A DNA stretch of 35,060 nt from Balneolaceae bacterium. Lineage in GTDB: Bacteria > Bacteroidota > Rhodothermia > Balneolales > Balneolaceae. The translations under genes were made by a program, and so were the position numbers. The stretch is from NCBI GenBank assembly GCA_007123715.1, contig SKKO01000136.1, forward strand, positions 1-35,060. The letters run 5' to 3'. This document shows positions 1 to 8,064 of this stretch, piece after piece; positions within the stretch are counted from its first letter, which is position 1; each line of letters starts with the position of its first letter. Below the pieces are notes generated by a model. The model was not told the DNA's origin. It ran no database searches and saw only the letters and a program-made list of their open reading frames with translations.

Positions 1-75
1 AATATAATTCATCCTCAACAATACAAGTCTTCTCTCAAAGAGCACCCAACTCAACAACCCATCTTTCCAACCACC

Positions 76-258
76 CACTTGCCGTCTGCTTTAGCTGACG
101 GAGATATGGCACTCCAAAGAGGGGCTTTAGCCCTGAACGCACTGGCCTATTTTTAATCCGGTTTTAAGATCGTTTCATAGTCTCAGGCATGCACCATCAG
201 GGCTAAAGCCCATATTTATTTCGACTCATCATCCGTTGGCTAAAGCCAACGGCAAGTG
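76..258. repeat. Composite nested inverted repeat, REP/BIME-like, downstream of serS
   Basis: The 370 bases left of serS hold no gene but a symmetrical repeat. The outer units are 76-101 and 233-258. They are inverted copies of each other: the outermost 10 bases match perfectly (76-85 with 249-258) and each unit is itself a palindrome around GCTTTAGC. Between them lies an inner inverted pair, 121-135 and 197-211, with the core GGGCTAAAGCCC. The two outer units differ at four positions. One change is compensatory: C-G in one stem is T-A in the other, which suggests selection on the hairpin. REP-like palindromes moved by REP-associated tyrosine transposases have this architecture in other bacteria; no such transposase is in the window. 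The rest of 1-370 shows nothing recognisable. Confidence 0.7.
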
Positions 259-370
259 CGCTGTATCCCGGGTATCATCTGTTTCAACTATCAGATTAAA
301 CAGCTACCACTAACGCGTACTTTTACTCATTAGGTACCATGAGAAATCTCTCTGCTGTATTGGAAGTTTT

Positions 371-1639
371 CTACATCTTATCAACACCCATATATGGCCG
401 GAGAACATCCGGCACCAATACATCTCCTGCTTCGGTCTGATATGTTTCCAGTATAGAGGCTACAATACGGGGAAGCGCCAGGCCTGAGCCATTAAGTGTA
501 TGCACCATCTCGGTTTTCCCTTTCTCATTTTTAAAACGAAGCTGCATCCTTCGTGCCTGGAACGAACCGAAATTGGAACAGGAGCTCACCTCCAGCCATC
601 GCTGCTGACCAGGGCTCCACACTTCAAGATCATATTTTTTGGTTTGCGTAAAACCCATATCACCTGTACACATCAACAGGGTGCGATAGGGAAGTTTTAA
701 ATTTTGCAGCAACGACTCAGCGTATTCACGCAGGCTTTCCAGCTCTGTATCCGATTGATCGGGGTGAACAAATTTCACCAGTTCAACCTTATCGAACTGG
801 TGCAGCCGGTTCAGCCCGCGCACCTCCTTGCCATAACTGCCGGCTTCCCTCCGCCAGCAGGGTGTATATGCCGTATAATAAATCGGCAAATCATCCATAG
901 AGAGAATTTCATCCCGGTGAAAATTGGTCACCGGTACTTCCGCAGTAGGAATTGCATAAAAACCGTCGCGCGGCACCGTGTACATCATGTCTTCTTTATC
1001 CGGTATTTGTCCGGTTCCGCGTGCCGAATCCTCGTTTACAAAATAAGGAGCCTGAATCTCCGTATAACCATGGGCAACAGCTTCATTCAAAAAAAAGTTT
1101 ATGAGTGCACGCTGCAACCGCGCCATAAGTCCAAGATAGAACGGGAAACCCGCCCCGGCAACTTTGGAACCCCGGTCAAAGTCAATCCATTTCTTTTCGG
1201 CAGCAATATCCCAATGGGGCAGTCTCCATTCATCCCCGCAAGGTTCACCCCACGACGAGTGAACCACATTATCTTCATCGCTGCGACCAACCGGAACGGA
1301 TGAATCCGGTACATTGGGAATCTGGTAGAGGAGATCTTCCCTCTCTTTTTGCAATATTGACAGTAACTCCTCGAGCTTTTTGATTCTCTCTTTACTGTTG
1401 CCCGTTTCACGGATCAGATCCTGAGCCTCCTCTTTTTTTCCCTGCCCCATCAACTGGCCGATCTGTTTCGCTTTTTTGTTACTCTCGGCGCGGGCCAGAT
1501 CCAGTTCGGTTACGGTATTGCGCCATTCTTCATCTTTATTCAGAACAAGTTCAACAGCCGAGGTATTCTTTTCCCCTTTGTTGGCCATCCCTTGCTTTAC
1601 AAGTTCGCGGTTGTCACGGATAAAATTGATGTCGAGCAT
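371..1639 (-). CDS. serS: Seryl-tRNA synthetase
   Basis: Cytoplasmic class II aminoacyl-tRNA synthetase that activates serine and charges tRNA-Ser (and tRNA-Sec where present). The 422-residue length is normal for the family. Residues about 30-103 form the antiparallel coiled-coil arm that contacts the long variable arm of the tRNA. Class II motif 2 lies at about 263-286, starting WRREAGSYGKE, and motif 3 at 384-398 (GSGLALPRIVASILE). The TAEVP segment at 232-236 belongs to the serine pocket. The ATG start fits the usual N-terminus (MLDINFIRDN). There is no clear Shine-Dalgarno sequence upstream. The gene stands alone, with a REP-like composite repeat beyond its 3' end and a repeat-rich 612-base gap beyond its 5' end. 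Identification is secure. Confidence 0.98.
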   Translation of the reverse strand: MLDINFIRDNRELVKQGMANKGEKNTSAVELVLNKDEEWRNTVTELDLARAESNKKAKQIGQLMGQGKKEEAQDLIRETGNSKERIKKLEELLSILQKEREDLLYQIPNVPDSSVPVGRSDEDNVVHSSWGEPCGDEWRLPHWDIAAEKKWIDFDRGSKVAGAGFPFYLGLMARLQRALINFFLNEAVAHGYTEIQAPYFVNEDSARGTGQIPDKEDMMYTVPRDGFYAIPTAEVPVTNFHRDEILSMDDLPIYYTAYTPCWRREAGSYGKEVRGLNRLHQFDKVELVKFVHPDQSDTELESLREYAESLLQNLKLPYRTLLMCTGDMGFTQTKKYDLEVWSPGQQRWLEVSSCSNFGSFQARRMQLRFKNEKGKTEMVHTLNGSGLALPRIVASILETYQTEAGDVLVPDVLRPYMGVDKM

Positions 1640-1762
1640 AAATTCTTAGATTATAATCAAATTTCGATCAGGCTATAAAGATACGAGGAGTATGAACCCC
1701 TTTAAAATAATTTTACGAATGCATGTAAAGTTTCAAGCCTGAAGGATCATAGCGGTTAAGGC

Positions 1763-1814
1763 AGGAAGTTTTTAGCCACTAAGACGCTAAGGCTCAAAGG
1801 TGCACGGATTTTAT
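1763..1814. repeat. Dispersed intergenic repeat fragment (TTTTAGCCAC ... AAGGTGCACG type)
   Basis: This stretch carries GGAAGTTTTTAGCCACTAAG, then GACGCTAAGG, then AAAGGTGCACGG. The same order of GAAGGTTTTAGCCAC followed by AAGGTGCACGAGG recurs at about 4335-4402 in the next large intergenic gap, with a different middle part. From general familiarity, similar 'agccactaagacgctaagg' sequences occur between genes in many Bacteroidetes and Chlorobi genomes. I read it as a remnant of a dispersed non-coding repeat. No open frame here looks genuine. Confidence 0.5.
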
Positions 1815-1885
1815 AATTGTTGTTACCCGGTTTCTCATATTTTCTGAAATCCTGGCTCGGGGTTTGTTTTGTGGAATCTTTCAAT

Positions 1886-1908
1886 CCGTCAGCTAAAGCA
1901 GACGGCAA
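1886..1908. repeat. REP-like palindrome, inverted copy of the one at 79-101
   Basis: These 23 bases are the exact reverse complement of 79-101, on the other side of serS. The unit is a palindrome with arms CCGTC/GACGG and GCT/AGC around a short AA centre and one T-T type mismatch. serS is thus bracketed by inverted copies about 1.8 kb apart. It lies in the 612-base gap between serS and the Lrp-family gene, which also holds the dispersed repeat at 1763-1814 and the hairpin cluster at 1944-2098. Confidence 0.7.
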
Positions 1909-1943
1909 TTGTAATTTATTTAGTTTGTCTTCCCTTCGACATT

Positions 1944-2098
1944 CACCGTATGGGCGGTGTTCCCCCGCTCCCACTTCAACGCTGACAGATCCAGTGGGTG
2001 CTGTTCTTATTGGGATCCTTCACGGGGCAGGTTTACACTCTGCCCTCCTGTCTGCCCCTAACATAGCTGGCGCAATTACAGGTTGTATCCCGCAACCT
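1944..2098. ncRNA. Candidate structured RNA: four tandem hairpins in a GC-rich island
   Basis: A GC-rich block inside an AT-rich intergenic region holds four consecutive perfect inverted repeats. They are CACCG/CGGTG (1944-1948 with 1955-1959), CCCACT/AGTGGG (1970-1975 with 1993-1998), GGGCAG/CTGCCC (2025-2030 with 2040-2045) and AGGTTG/CAACCT (2080-2085 with 2093-2098). The third 5' arm, GGGGCAG at 2024-2030, can alternatively pair with CTGCCCC at 2052-2058, a possible switch. The strand cannot be told from pairing alone. On the plus strand it would lie about 150 bases before the Lrp-family start, as a leader or separate transcript. On the minus strand it would be independent, or a remnant of a structured mobile RNA such as a group II intron; I see no diagnostic domain V. 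Short open frames across it (1817-2122 plus, 1756-1974 minus) have no protein-like character. Confidence 0.4.
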
Positions 2099-2251
2099 AC
2101 CACCCCTGGTCATGCCAATTAATACAATACAGAACCGTAAATTTTTTTATAAAATAATTGCAAAAATCTTACTATCACTCATTGTTTTCCTAACTAATTA
2201 AAGTTAATTTTTATTTGAATTAGAAATTTAAGGCTTTAGGAGTAATTTATA

Positions 2252-2728
2252 ATGCATCAACTGGACGAAACAGATATCAAAATTTTAAACCATTTACAGG
2301 AAAACGGGCGGGCCCAGCGTAATACTATCGCTGAGATTGTCCATCTTTCGGTACCATCCGTTTCTGAACGGATGAGAAAACTGGAAGAAAAGGGGCTTAT
2401 CGCAAATTACAATGCTATCCTTGATGCCAAAAAGTTTAATTTTGATATTACCGCATTCATTTTTGCAGAAGTAGACGGATCAGAAAGATATCCCACTTTT
2501 GTGAAACAGGTTACCAATCATCCTGAAGTACTTGAATGCCATTCCATAACAGGCGACGGTTCACATATACTCAAAGTCCGTACAAAAAATACCGAGTCAC
2601 TCGAAAAACTCCTTTCTCTGATACAAACCTGGGAAGGCGTTACCCGCACACGTTCGAATATTGTGCTTTCCACTTTTAAGGAAACACGTAAGCTTCCGAT
2701 CGAACAAATCGAAGAAATCAAAAAATAA
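2252..2728 (+). CDS. Lrp/AsnC-family transcriptional regulator
   Basis: DNA-binding regulator of the feast/famine family, typically sensing amino acids or related small ligands and binding DNA as dimers to octamers. The 158 residues have the usual order: a winged helix-turn-helix at about 5-52 (LDETDIKILNHLQENGR start, recognition part around SVPSVSERMRKLEEKG), a linker, then the RAM ligand-binding beta-alpha domain at about 68-142. The turn around GDGSHILKV (101-109) corresponds to the usual effector-binding region. A good Shine-Dalgarno AGGAG at 2238-2242 supports the ATG. It is one of only two plus-strand genes, and an unidentified membrane protein starts 10 bases after its stop, so the two are probably co-transcribed. 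Its ligand cannot be told. A second Lrp-family gene lies at 16289-16792. Confidence 0.93.
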   Translation: MHQLDETDIKILNHLQENGRAQRNTIAEIVHLSVPSVSERMRKLEEKGLIANYNAILDAKKFNFDITAFIFAEVDGSERYPTFVKQVTNHPEVLECHSITGDGSHILKVRTKNTESLEKLLSLIQTWEGVTRTRSNIVLSTFKETRKLPIEQIEEIKK

Positions 2729-2738
2729 GACTGCCGGC

Positions 2739-4232
2739 TTGCAGCTACTCACTCTTATTTTTCTTTACTGGTTTACATCAGCGATAGTGCCGGCAGCATT
2801 TTCTGCTGATCAAGACATAGCCGGAACGAATAGAATTGCACTTTCCATTTCAGGAGATGGTGATTCTTCAATTACTGCTGATGAATTTGATCTTGCCCGG
2901 AGTATCGGTATTACGCTGCTCGAAGTTGATCATCCTTCACAAATAGCCAGTGAATCTGCAACAGGTTTCTATTATTTATTAAACTCTCCGTTACGGTACT
3001 ATACGCCCCATCAAATCGATAATACCGAAAGACTGATTCATGAGATTGAGCTCCATTACAGGTCTTCAGCGGTATTGAACGGGAATGCTATCGCCGCAAT
3101 TAGCCTGTTTAATTATCCCGATGATCGCGGTAATCAGTTTCTGCGAAGCTTAGCCGTTGTCAGTGATTCTTTACATTCAAAAATCGGGAAACCACTCTAC
3201 TACAGGTCGGCGTATTCACAGATTCCTGACATACCAGAGCACCTGAGTTTTGTTGTATCTACTGTTTTTGCATCACACGTTCCAGATCCCCTAAACAGCC
3301 CGGTTATTGATTTTCGGCCTGTTAAAAATGCATCTGAATCTATCCTTGCACTCCAGGAGGTTATGAACCGTCTGTTGGAATTAGAAGAAAGTGTGATCAT
3401 ACTACCGGCCCAATGGTTTTTTGAGCGGCTCGATGCTCAGCCCGACCTCTCACTAATCTTCACTGCCCATATACGTGGTGAAGAAATCATCTTTCCTTTG
3501 CCTGCAGATGATGAAGGAATGCCAGAGCCTAATATAAGTGTAATACTGCTATTTCTGATTCTTGCAGCATTTGTCATTCACTACCGCTTTCAGCCTAACT
3601 ATCCCTTTTTTATTGTCCGATATTTTTTCAACCATCCGTTTTTTGTAGCAGACATCATGGAAAACCGGTTGAGAAATCTAATTCCGGGAATAATCATGCT
3701 CTTAAAACATGCTGCTCTGAATGGGCTGTTTTTATACTGTCTCGGAATTTATTTTATAAGTGATACCGGCTGGAAATGGCTGACTGATGTGTACCCTGCT
3801 TTTTTTATTCAGCCAGTACCGGAATTAACACTCTTTACTACAGGAGTGCTTGCTGCTGTGCTGGTACATTTCATTTCGCTTTCCTGGCTTTTTCTGCTCA
3901 ATAAATCAATCAAGTTCCCAAGCCAGGCCATTCATCTTTATGCATGGCCACTGTCATTGAACCTGGTTTTTGTTTCTCTTCTTGTTCTTTTCATTCAAAT
4001 TGAAGCAAGTGCCCCACCGGTGCTGTTTATCTCTGCCTTGAGTGTAATTATCTGGTTTGTCAGCTACAATGTTGCCGCTATCGAAGGTGCCCGTTTCCTT
4101 AATAAATACCAGGTTTTGAATATTTTTCTTACCGTTGGAGTACACTTTCTTTTGATCGTCGGCATAATCATCTTTGTCATATTTACACCTGAAATCTCTG
4201 AACCGTTGCACTGGCTTATTATGATCCCCTGA
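2739..4232 (+). CDS. Unrecognised exported/multi-pass membrane protein
   Basis: I do not recognise this protein. The open frame could start at TTG 2661 inside the Lrp gene, but TTG 2739 gives a normal signal peptide (QLLTLIFLYWF, cleavage near AAFSA), so I prefer it; no ATG is available near the 5' end. That gives about 497 residues. The first about 240 residues are soluble and would lie outside the cytoplasm. They are followed by about six hydrophobic segments, including ISVILLFLILAAFVI, TLFTTGVLAAVLVHFISLSW, VFVSLLVLFIQI, LFISALSVIIWFVSY and FLTVGVHFLLIVGIIIFVIF. The C-terminus ends directly after the last segment region. It follows the Lrp-family gene after 10 bases and is probably its operon partner and possibly a target. 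Nothing shows catalytic residues; a sensor or transporter-accessory role would be guesswork. Confidence 0.75.
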   Translation: MQLLTLIFLYWFTSAIVPAAFSADQDIAGTNRIALSISGDGDSSITADEFDLARSIGITLLEVDHPSQIASESATGFYYLLNSPLRYYTPHQIDNTERLIHEIELHYRSSAVLNGNAIAAISLFNYPDDRGNQFLRSLAVVSDSLHSKIGKPLYYRSAYSQIPDIPEHLSFVVSTVFASHVPDPLNSPVIDFRPVKNASESILALQEVMNRLLELEESVIILPAQWFFERLDAQPDLSLIFTAHIRGEEIIFPLPADDEGMPEPNISVILLFLILAAFVIHYRFQPNYPFFIVRYFFNHPFFVADIMENRLRNLIPGIIMLLKHAALNGLFLYCLGIYFISDTGWKWLTDVYPAFFIQPVPELTLFTTGVLAAVLVHFISLSWLFLLNKSIKFPSQAIHLYAWPLSLNLVFVSLLVLFIQIEASAPPVLFISALSVIIWFVSYNVAAIEGARFLNKYQVLNIFLTVGVHFLLIVGIIIFVIFTPEISEPLHWLIMIP

Positions 4233-4334
4233 TTTTGCAGAGCCCGCCGCGAATGCAAGCGAACGCCACCCCGGGTCAGGCAACACAATAAGTGCCCATC
4301 GAGTGATTCCGGCTTCGGTTAGAAGAAATGGGAG

Positions 4335-4402
4335 GAAGGTTTTAGCCACCCACGCAGGGATCCCTTTTGGGAAAAGGCACGATGACATGAAGGTGCACGA
4401 GG
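4335..4402. repeat. Repeat-bearing intergenic region between convergent genes
   Basis: The 311 bases between the membrane protein (plus) and rpoN (minus) contain no convincing gene. At 4335-4402 the GAAGGTTTTAGCCAC ... AAGGTGCACGAGG arrangement repeats that of 1763-1814. Left of it, 4240-4290 is GC-rich and includes a CCCGGG palindrome; comparable GC-rich intergenic stretches accompany such repeats in Bacteroidetes. Two minus-strand open frames here (4064-4288 and 3954-4388) run antisense into the membrane protein gene and look spurious. I see no clear terminator for either convergent gene. Confidence 0.4.
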
Positions 4403-4543
4403 TTTTTTTAATGTCACCTTTTATATAGTGTTGCCTTCTTTATGGGCAAAATTAGTGGCTTCCGGTGACATACCCTGGGCTAGAGTAACTTTTACAACCG
4501 CTAAACTCGGACGCAATTTACTCACAAAATCTTTCTGATAATC

Positions 4544-6070
4544 TTAAATAATCTGTTTCCGGAGCCTTGCGACCGGCAGATTCAGGCTTTCCCGGTACTT
4601 GGTAACAGTGCGCCGTGCAACCTTGTAACCTTTCTTTTGTAAAATATCTGTAAGTGCCTGGTCACTGAGCGGCTTTTTCTTGGTTTCATTGTCAATTACC
4701 TGCTGTAGTATTTTTTTTACTACCCTGCTCGACACATCTTCACCGCTTTCGGTTTCAAGGCCTTCACTGAAAAAGTATTTCAGTTCATAAACACCGAAAT
4801 GGGTCTGTACATATTTACCGTTAACCACCCTCGAAACCGTGGATATATCCATCTGAATCCTTTCGGCCACATCTTTTAGAATCATTGGTTTTAAACCCTC
4901 GCCGTGCTTGAAAAAATCTTCCTGCAGAGCAACAATGTTCTTCATTGTCTTCATCAGGGTATTTTGACGCTGGCGGATTGAATCAATAAACCACTGTGCC
5001 GATTCCACTTTATCTTTGATAAATTTTCTTGTCTGGGCATCGTTACCTGCGTTCTTTTTTTTAATTTTCAGGTTTTCCCACATCCTTTTGTATTCCGGAG
5101 AAATCCGGAGCGCCGGCACATTTCTCTGGTTAAGATGAATTACAAACTCACCTTCTCCTGAACTCTCATCCCCGGCAGGTTCATAGTAAACTTCAAAATC
5201 CGGCTCGATGTATTGATGGGTGTCTTCTTGGGGACTGAGCACCGCACCTGGCCTGGGGTCCAAACCCCTTATCAGGTCAAATACTACTTTCAACTCTTCA
5301 TCACTCACATTGAGCCGGTTTTTCAGTTTTTCAAAATGTTTTTTTTCGAATGCATCCCATTCATTTTCCAGCAAGCTGACGGCGGTTTTTCGGACAACCG
5401 GATCAGCATCTGTGTATTTTACCTGGCAAAGCAGGCAGTCCTGCAAATCACGGGATGCAATACCAACCGGTTCAAGCTGCTGAATTCGTTTTCGGACGCG
5501 TTCTACAGCGTTACTATCCACAAGCCTGCCGTGGTTAAAAGCAATATTATCCACTACAGCTTCTATATCACGGCGGAAATATCCGTCTTCATCAAGAGAA
5601 CCCAGAATCTGGTCTGCAATAAGTTTTTCATCATCGTTCAGATCGAGCAGGCTTACCTGCTGCTCGAGCTCTTCAAGGAGTGATTCATGATAGGGGTTAG
5701 GCAGGTCTCTCCACTCCTGATCTGATTGCGAATATGTGTAGGTATTGCCATCGTATTCGGTATTCTGAATGAAAGAGTCCCAGTCTATTTGTTCATTTTT
5801 ATCTACAGGATCAATCTCCGACTCAGCTTCTTCAGTTCCTTTTTCACTTTCTCTATCGTCCCACTCCTGATTCAACTCTTCAACAGAAAGAGTTTCATCC
5901 TGAAGAGGATCTGTTTCTTCCAGAACCGGGTTTATTTCAATTTCTTGCTTAACCCGCTGTTCAAGGCCTATGGTGGGAAGTTGCAAAAGTTTCACAAACT
6001 GTATCTGCTGGGGACTCAGTTTTTGTTGAAGCGTTTGCTTCTGCGATAAATTTTGGCTTGTTCTTAGCAT
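4544..6070 (-). CDS. rpoN: RNA polymerase sigma-54 factor
   Basis: Alternative sigma factor that directs RNA polymerase to -24/-12 promoters and needs AAA+ enhancer-binding activators. The 508 residues show region I at 1-50, glutamine- and leucine-rich (LSPQQIQFVKLLQLPTIGLEQ), which contacts activator and holds the polymerase closed. An acidic region II (about 55-120) follows, then the core-binding domain (about 125-315), the DNA-binding region, and the diagnostic RpoN box ARRTVTKYRE at 485-494. The ATG start is unambiguous. A DUF3109 gene lies immediately upstream with 6 bases between, so the two are co-transcribed. No enhancer-binding protein and no convincing TGGCAC-N5-TTGC promoter is in the window. 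Confidence 0.98.
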   Translation of the reverse strand: MLRTSQNLSQKQTLQQKLSPQQIQFVKLLQLPTIGLEQRVKQEIEINPVLEETDPLQDETLSVEELNQEWDDRESEKGTEEAESEIDPVDKNEQIDWDSFIQNTEYDGNTYTYSQSDQEWRDLPNPYHESLLEELEQQVSLLDLNDDEKLIADQILGSLDEDGYFRRDIEAVVDNIAFNHGRLVDSNAVERVRKRIQQLEPVGIASRDLQDCLLCQVKYTDADPVVRKTAVSLLENEWDAFEKKHFEKLKNRLNVSDEELKVVFDLIRGLDPRPGAVLSPQEDTHQYIEPDFEVYYEPAGDESSGEGEFVIHLNQRNVPALRISPEYKRMWENLKIKKKNAGNDAQTRKFIKDKVESAQWFIDSIRQRQNTLMKTMKNIVALQEDFFKHGEGLKPMILKDVAERIQMDISTVSRVVNGKYVQTHFGVYELKYFFSEGLETESGEDVSSRVVKKILQQVIDNETKKKPLSDQALTDILQKKGYKVARRTVTKYRESLNLPVARLRKQII

Positions 6071-6076
6071 TAAATT

Positions 6077-6661
6077 CTATTTAACAACACCGTTTCTTAC
6101 TTCCCTGCAGGCTTCCAGAAAATCGTGATACCACACTTCCCCATAACGGCGTACAAGAGCGGTCTTTAAAAAATCCGCCAGGTAAATTCCGTTATCTTCA
6201 CCACAGCGGCGTCCTGCTGAGCAGAGTTCCGGGATATACTCAAAATTGGCATAATCAAATCCTGCAATATGTTTAAGCCTTACCGGGTAAAGATGGCAGC
6301 TTATCGGTTTTTCCCAGCTGAACCTGCCCTCATGGTAAGCCTGCTGTATGGCGCATATAGCTACACCTTTATCGTCTTTCTGTACAAATATACATTCACC
6401 CGATTCTATACATGATAGTTCGTAACCTTTTTTTGTATCGCCCTGAACCACACCCTGTTCTTCAACAACAGCAACCGCTTCAGGTGATAAATGATCCTTT
6501 AATTGTTTAAACGCTTTTCTAAGTACCGGAATTTCATCTTTACTCACGGGTGCACCAGCGTCACCAACCACACAACATGCACCTTTGCAACGGCTGATGT
6601 TACAGGCAAATTTAGCCTTTGCTATATCTTCAGATAAAATAACGTCGTGTACTCTTAGCAT
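6077..6661 (-). CDS. DUF3109-family cysteine-rich protein
   Basis: Small cytoplasmic protein of 194 residues with the conserved cysteine pattern of DUF3109, a family related to the YkgJ-type putative zinc/iron-chelating proteins. Cysteines appear as Cys20, Cys25, Cys29-Cys30 (CKGACC), then in LSCIES, ECIF, AICA, ISCHLYP, LCSAGRRC. The CHLYP motif is typical of the family, and the pattern suggests a metal or Fe-S site. The biochemical role is not established. It sits 6 bases before rpoN and is presumably in the same operon, a pairing I believe is common in Bacteroidetes-like genomes. The 278 bases upstream to dprA hold a short hairpin (CCGGC/GCCGG at 6735-6750) and nothing else recognisable. 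Confidence 0.85.
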   Translation of the reverse strand: MLRVHDVILSEDIAKAKFACNISRCKGACCVVGDAGAPVSKDEIPVLRKAFKQLKDHLSPEAVAVVEEQGVVQGDTKKGYELSCIESGECIFVQKDDKGVAICAIQQAYHEGRFSWEKPISCHLYPVRLKHIAGFDYANFEYIPELCSAGRRCGEDNGIYLADFLKTALVRRYGEVWYHDFLEACREVRNGVVK

Positions 6662-6939
6662 ATTTATTAACCGCTCACATAAATTGCGAGTTACCTAAGT
6701 TCTAATTATTAACCTGTTCAACATTCTCGCCATTCCGGCCTCCGAGCCGGGACCCCTGTTTTTTTCGGGATTTCGACCTGTTTTTACCGGACTTTGGTTA
6801 CTATTAATATTTCACTAAAAGTACGGAGATCCCGAGTTAAACTCAGGTGTTGTTTATGCGATAATTATATTGGCTTGTTGCTTTGACCAGATGCAGATTT
6901 TTGTTCAATCTCTATTTCACCTGACTGATATAATTTTTA

Positions 6940-8064
6940 TCAGCATAACCCGAAATATTTTCCGGCTTTCTGTCTCACAGCGCCAAGCATTTCAAGCTCC
7001 AGCAGCTGAGGTAATAATTGATAGGTGGGTTTGCCGCTTTTTACACTGATTTGGTCAATATGCAGATATCCACCCGAAAGTATCTGGCAAATTTCGATAC
7101 CCTGCCCGGTTAACTCTAACGACTTCCATTTATTGAATTCTTCAGGTTTGGCCGGAACCGCAGAATCATTTGTATGAATAGAAATCTCATCAAATATATC
7201 TTCCGGTTTTTGTACCAGTTTACCTTGCCCGGTTTTGATAAGATAATTACAGCCCTCACCTCTCATATGATTCAGAGTATGCGGAATTACAAAGACTTCA
7301 CGGTTTTGGTCAAGTGCATACCGTGCAGTGATCATACTGCCTCCTTTAATTCCGCTCTCGATAACCAATACACCCCGGCTCATCCCACTCACAATGCGGT
7401 TTCTACCCGGGAAATTTACCGCATCCGGCGGTGTGCCGGGCGGATATTCCGTAATAACTGCACCACCGGTTTCAATAATACGGTCAGCAAGATGTTTATT
7501 TTTTGCCGGGTAGATAACATCAATACCGGAGCCTAAAACCGCGACCGTTTTTCCGCCCGCATCGAGTGTACTTTTATGGGCAACTGCATCTACTCCGTAT
7601 GCAAGCCCGCTATTAATACACAGCCCTGCATCCGACAGACTCCTTGCCCACTTTATAGCTTGATCCATTCCGTATTTTGATGGCCTCCGCGTTCCGATGA
7701 TCGCAACACCATCCTGATCCAGCACACGTTTATCACCTTTTATCCATAACAGAACCGGCGGATCATAAATATGTCGCAGGTAACCCGGATATTCTGCATC
7801 ATCAATGGAGACAAGGCTCGCACCGGTTTTTTCCGTTTTTTCAAGAATGCTATCTGTCTCAGGCCACCTGTCGAATGCAGCCACATTTTTTGCCACGGCC
7901 TCTCCTATTCCGTCAATGCGCAATAAGTCACGTGCCCTCATTCCGAACAGTTCAGACGCGTCATTCACCCCGGTTTTATCCAACAGAAGTTTAATGCGCC
8001 TCAACCCTAAATCCGGAACCCGCTGTAGTGCCAGCAGTGCTCTATAGTGATTCCTCCTTTTCAA
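6940..8064 (-). CDS. dprA: DNA-processing protein DprA/Smf
   Basis: Binds incoming single-stranded DNA during natural transformation, shields it and loads RecA. The 374 residues contain an N-terminal helix-hairpin-helix/SAM-like part (about 8-65), the Rossmann-fold DprA core with GTRRPS (124-129), SGLAYGVDAVAH (152-163) and NFPGRNRIVSGMS (217-229), and a C-terminal winged helix (about 315-372). Length is normal. The start is uncertain: TTG at 8064 gives a 23-base overlap with the 3' end of obgE and includes a strong AAAAGGAGG (8061-8053) inside the coding frame, with no ATG, GTG or TTG at proper distance downstream. The family consensus starts close to the HYRALLALQRVPDLG segment, so the error is at most a few residues. 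Probably translated after obgE. Confidence 0.95.
   Translation of the reverse strand: MKRRNHYRALLALQRVPDLGLRRIKLLLDKTGVNDASELFGMRARDLLRIDGIGEAVAKNVAAFDRWPETDSILEKTEKTGASLVSIDDAEYPGYLRHIYDPPVLLWIKGDKRVLDQDGVAIIGTRRPSKYGMDQAIKWARSLSDAGLCINSGLAYGVDAVAHKSTLDAGGKTVAVLGSGIDVIYPAKNKHLADRIIETGGAVITEYPPGTPPDAVNFPGRNRIVSGMSRGVLVIESGIKGGSMITARYALDQNREVFVIPHTLNHMRGEGCNYLIKTGQGKLVQKPEDIFDEISIHTNDSAVPAKPEEFNKWKSLELTGQGIEICQILSGGYLHIDQISVKSGKPTYQLLPQLLELEMLGAVRQKAGKYFGLC

Noticed and set aside
1756-2122. Short open frames on both strands (1817-2122 plus, 1756-1974 minus)
   Set aside because: Compositions are not protein-like, they cross the palindrome and hairpin cluster, and no start signal supports them.
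2661-2738. Upstream TTG start for the membrane protein, overlapping lrp
   Set aside because: It would place a basic 26-residue extension before a normal signal peptide; TTG 2739 gives the standard layout.
3954-4388. Minus-strand frames of 144 and 74 residues
   Set aside because: They are antisense to the membrane protein gene and extend into intergenic repeat; the plus-strand gene has the better coding character.
6735-6750. Hairpin CCGGC/GCCGG between the DUF3109 gene and dprA
   Set aside because: Only five base pairs, no T-tract on the strand that is transcribed here; not enough for a terminator call.
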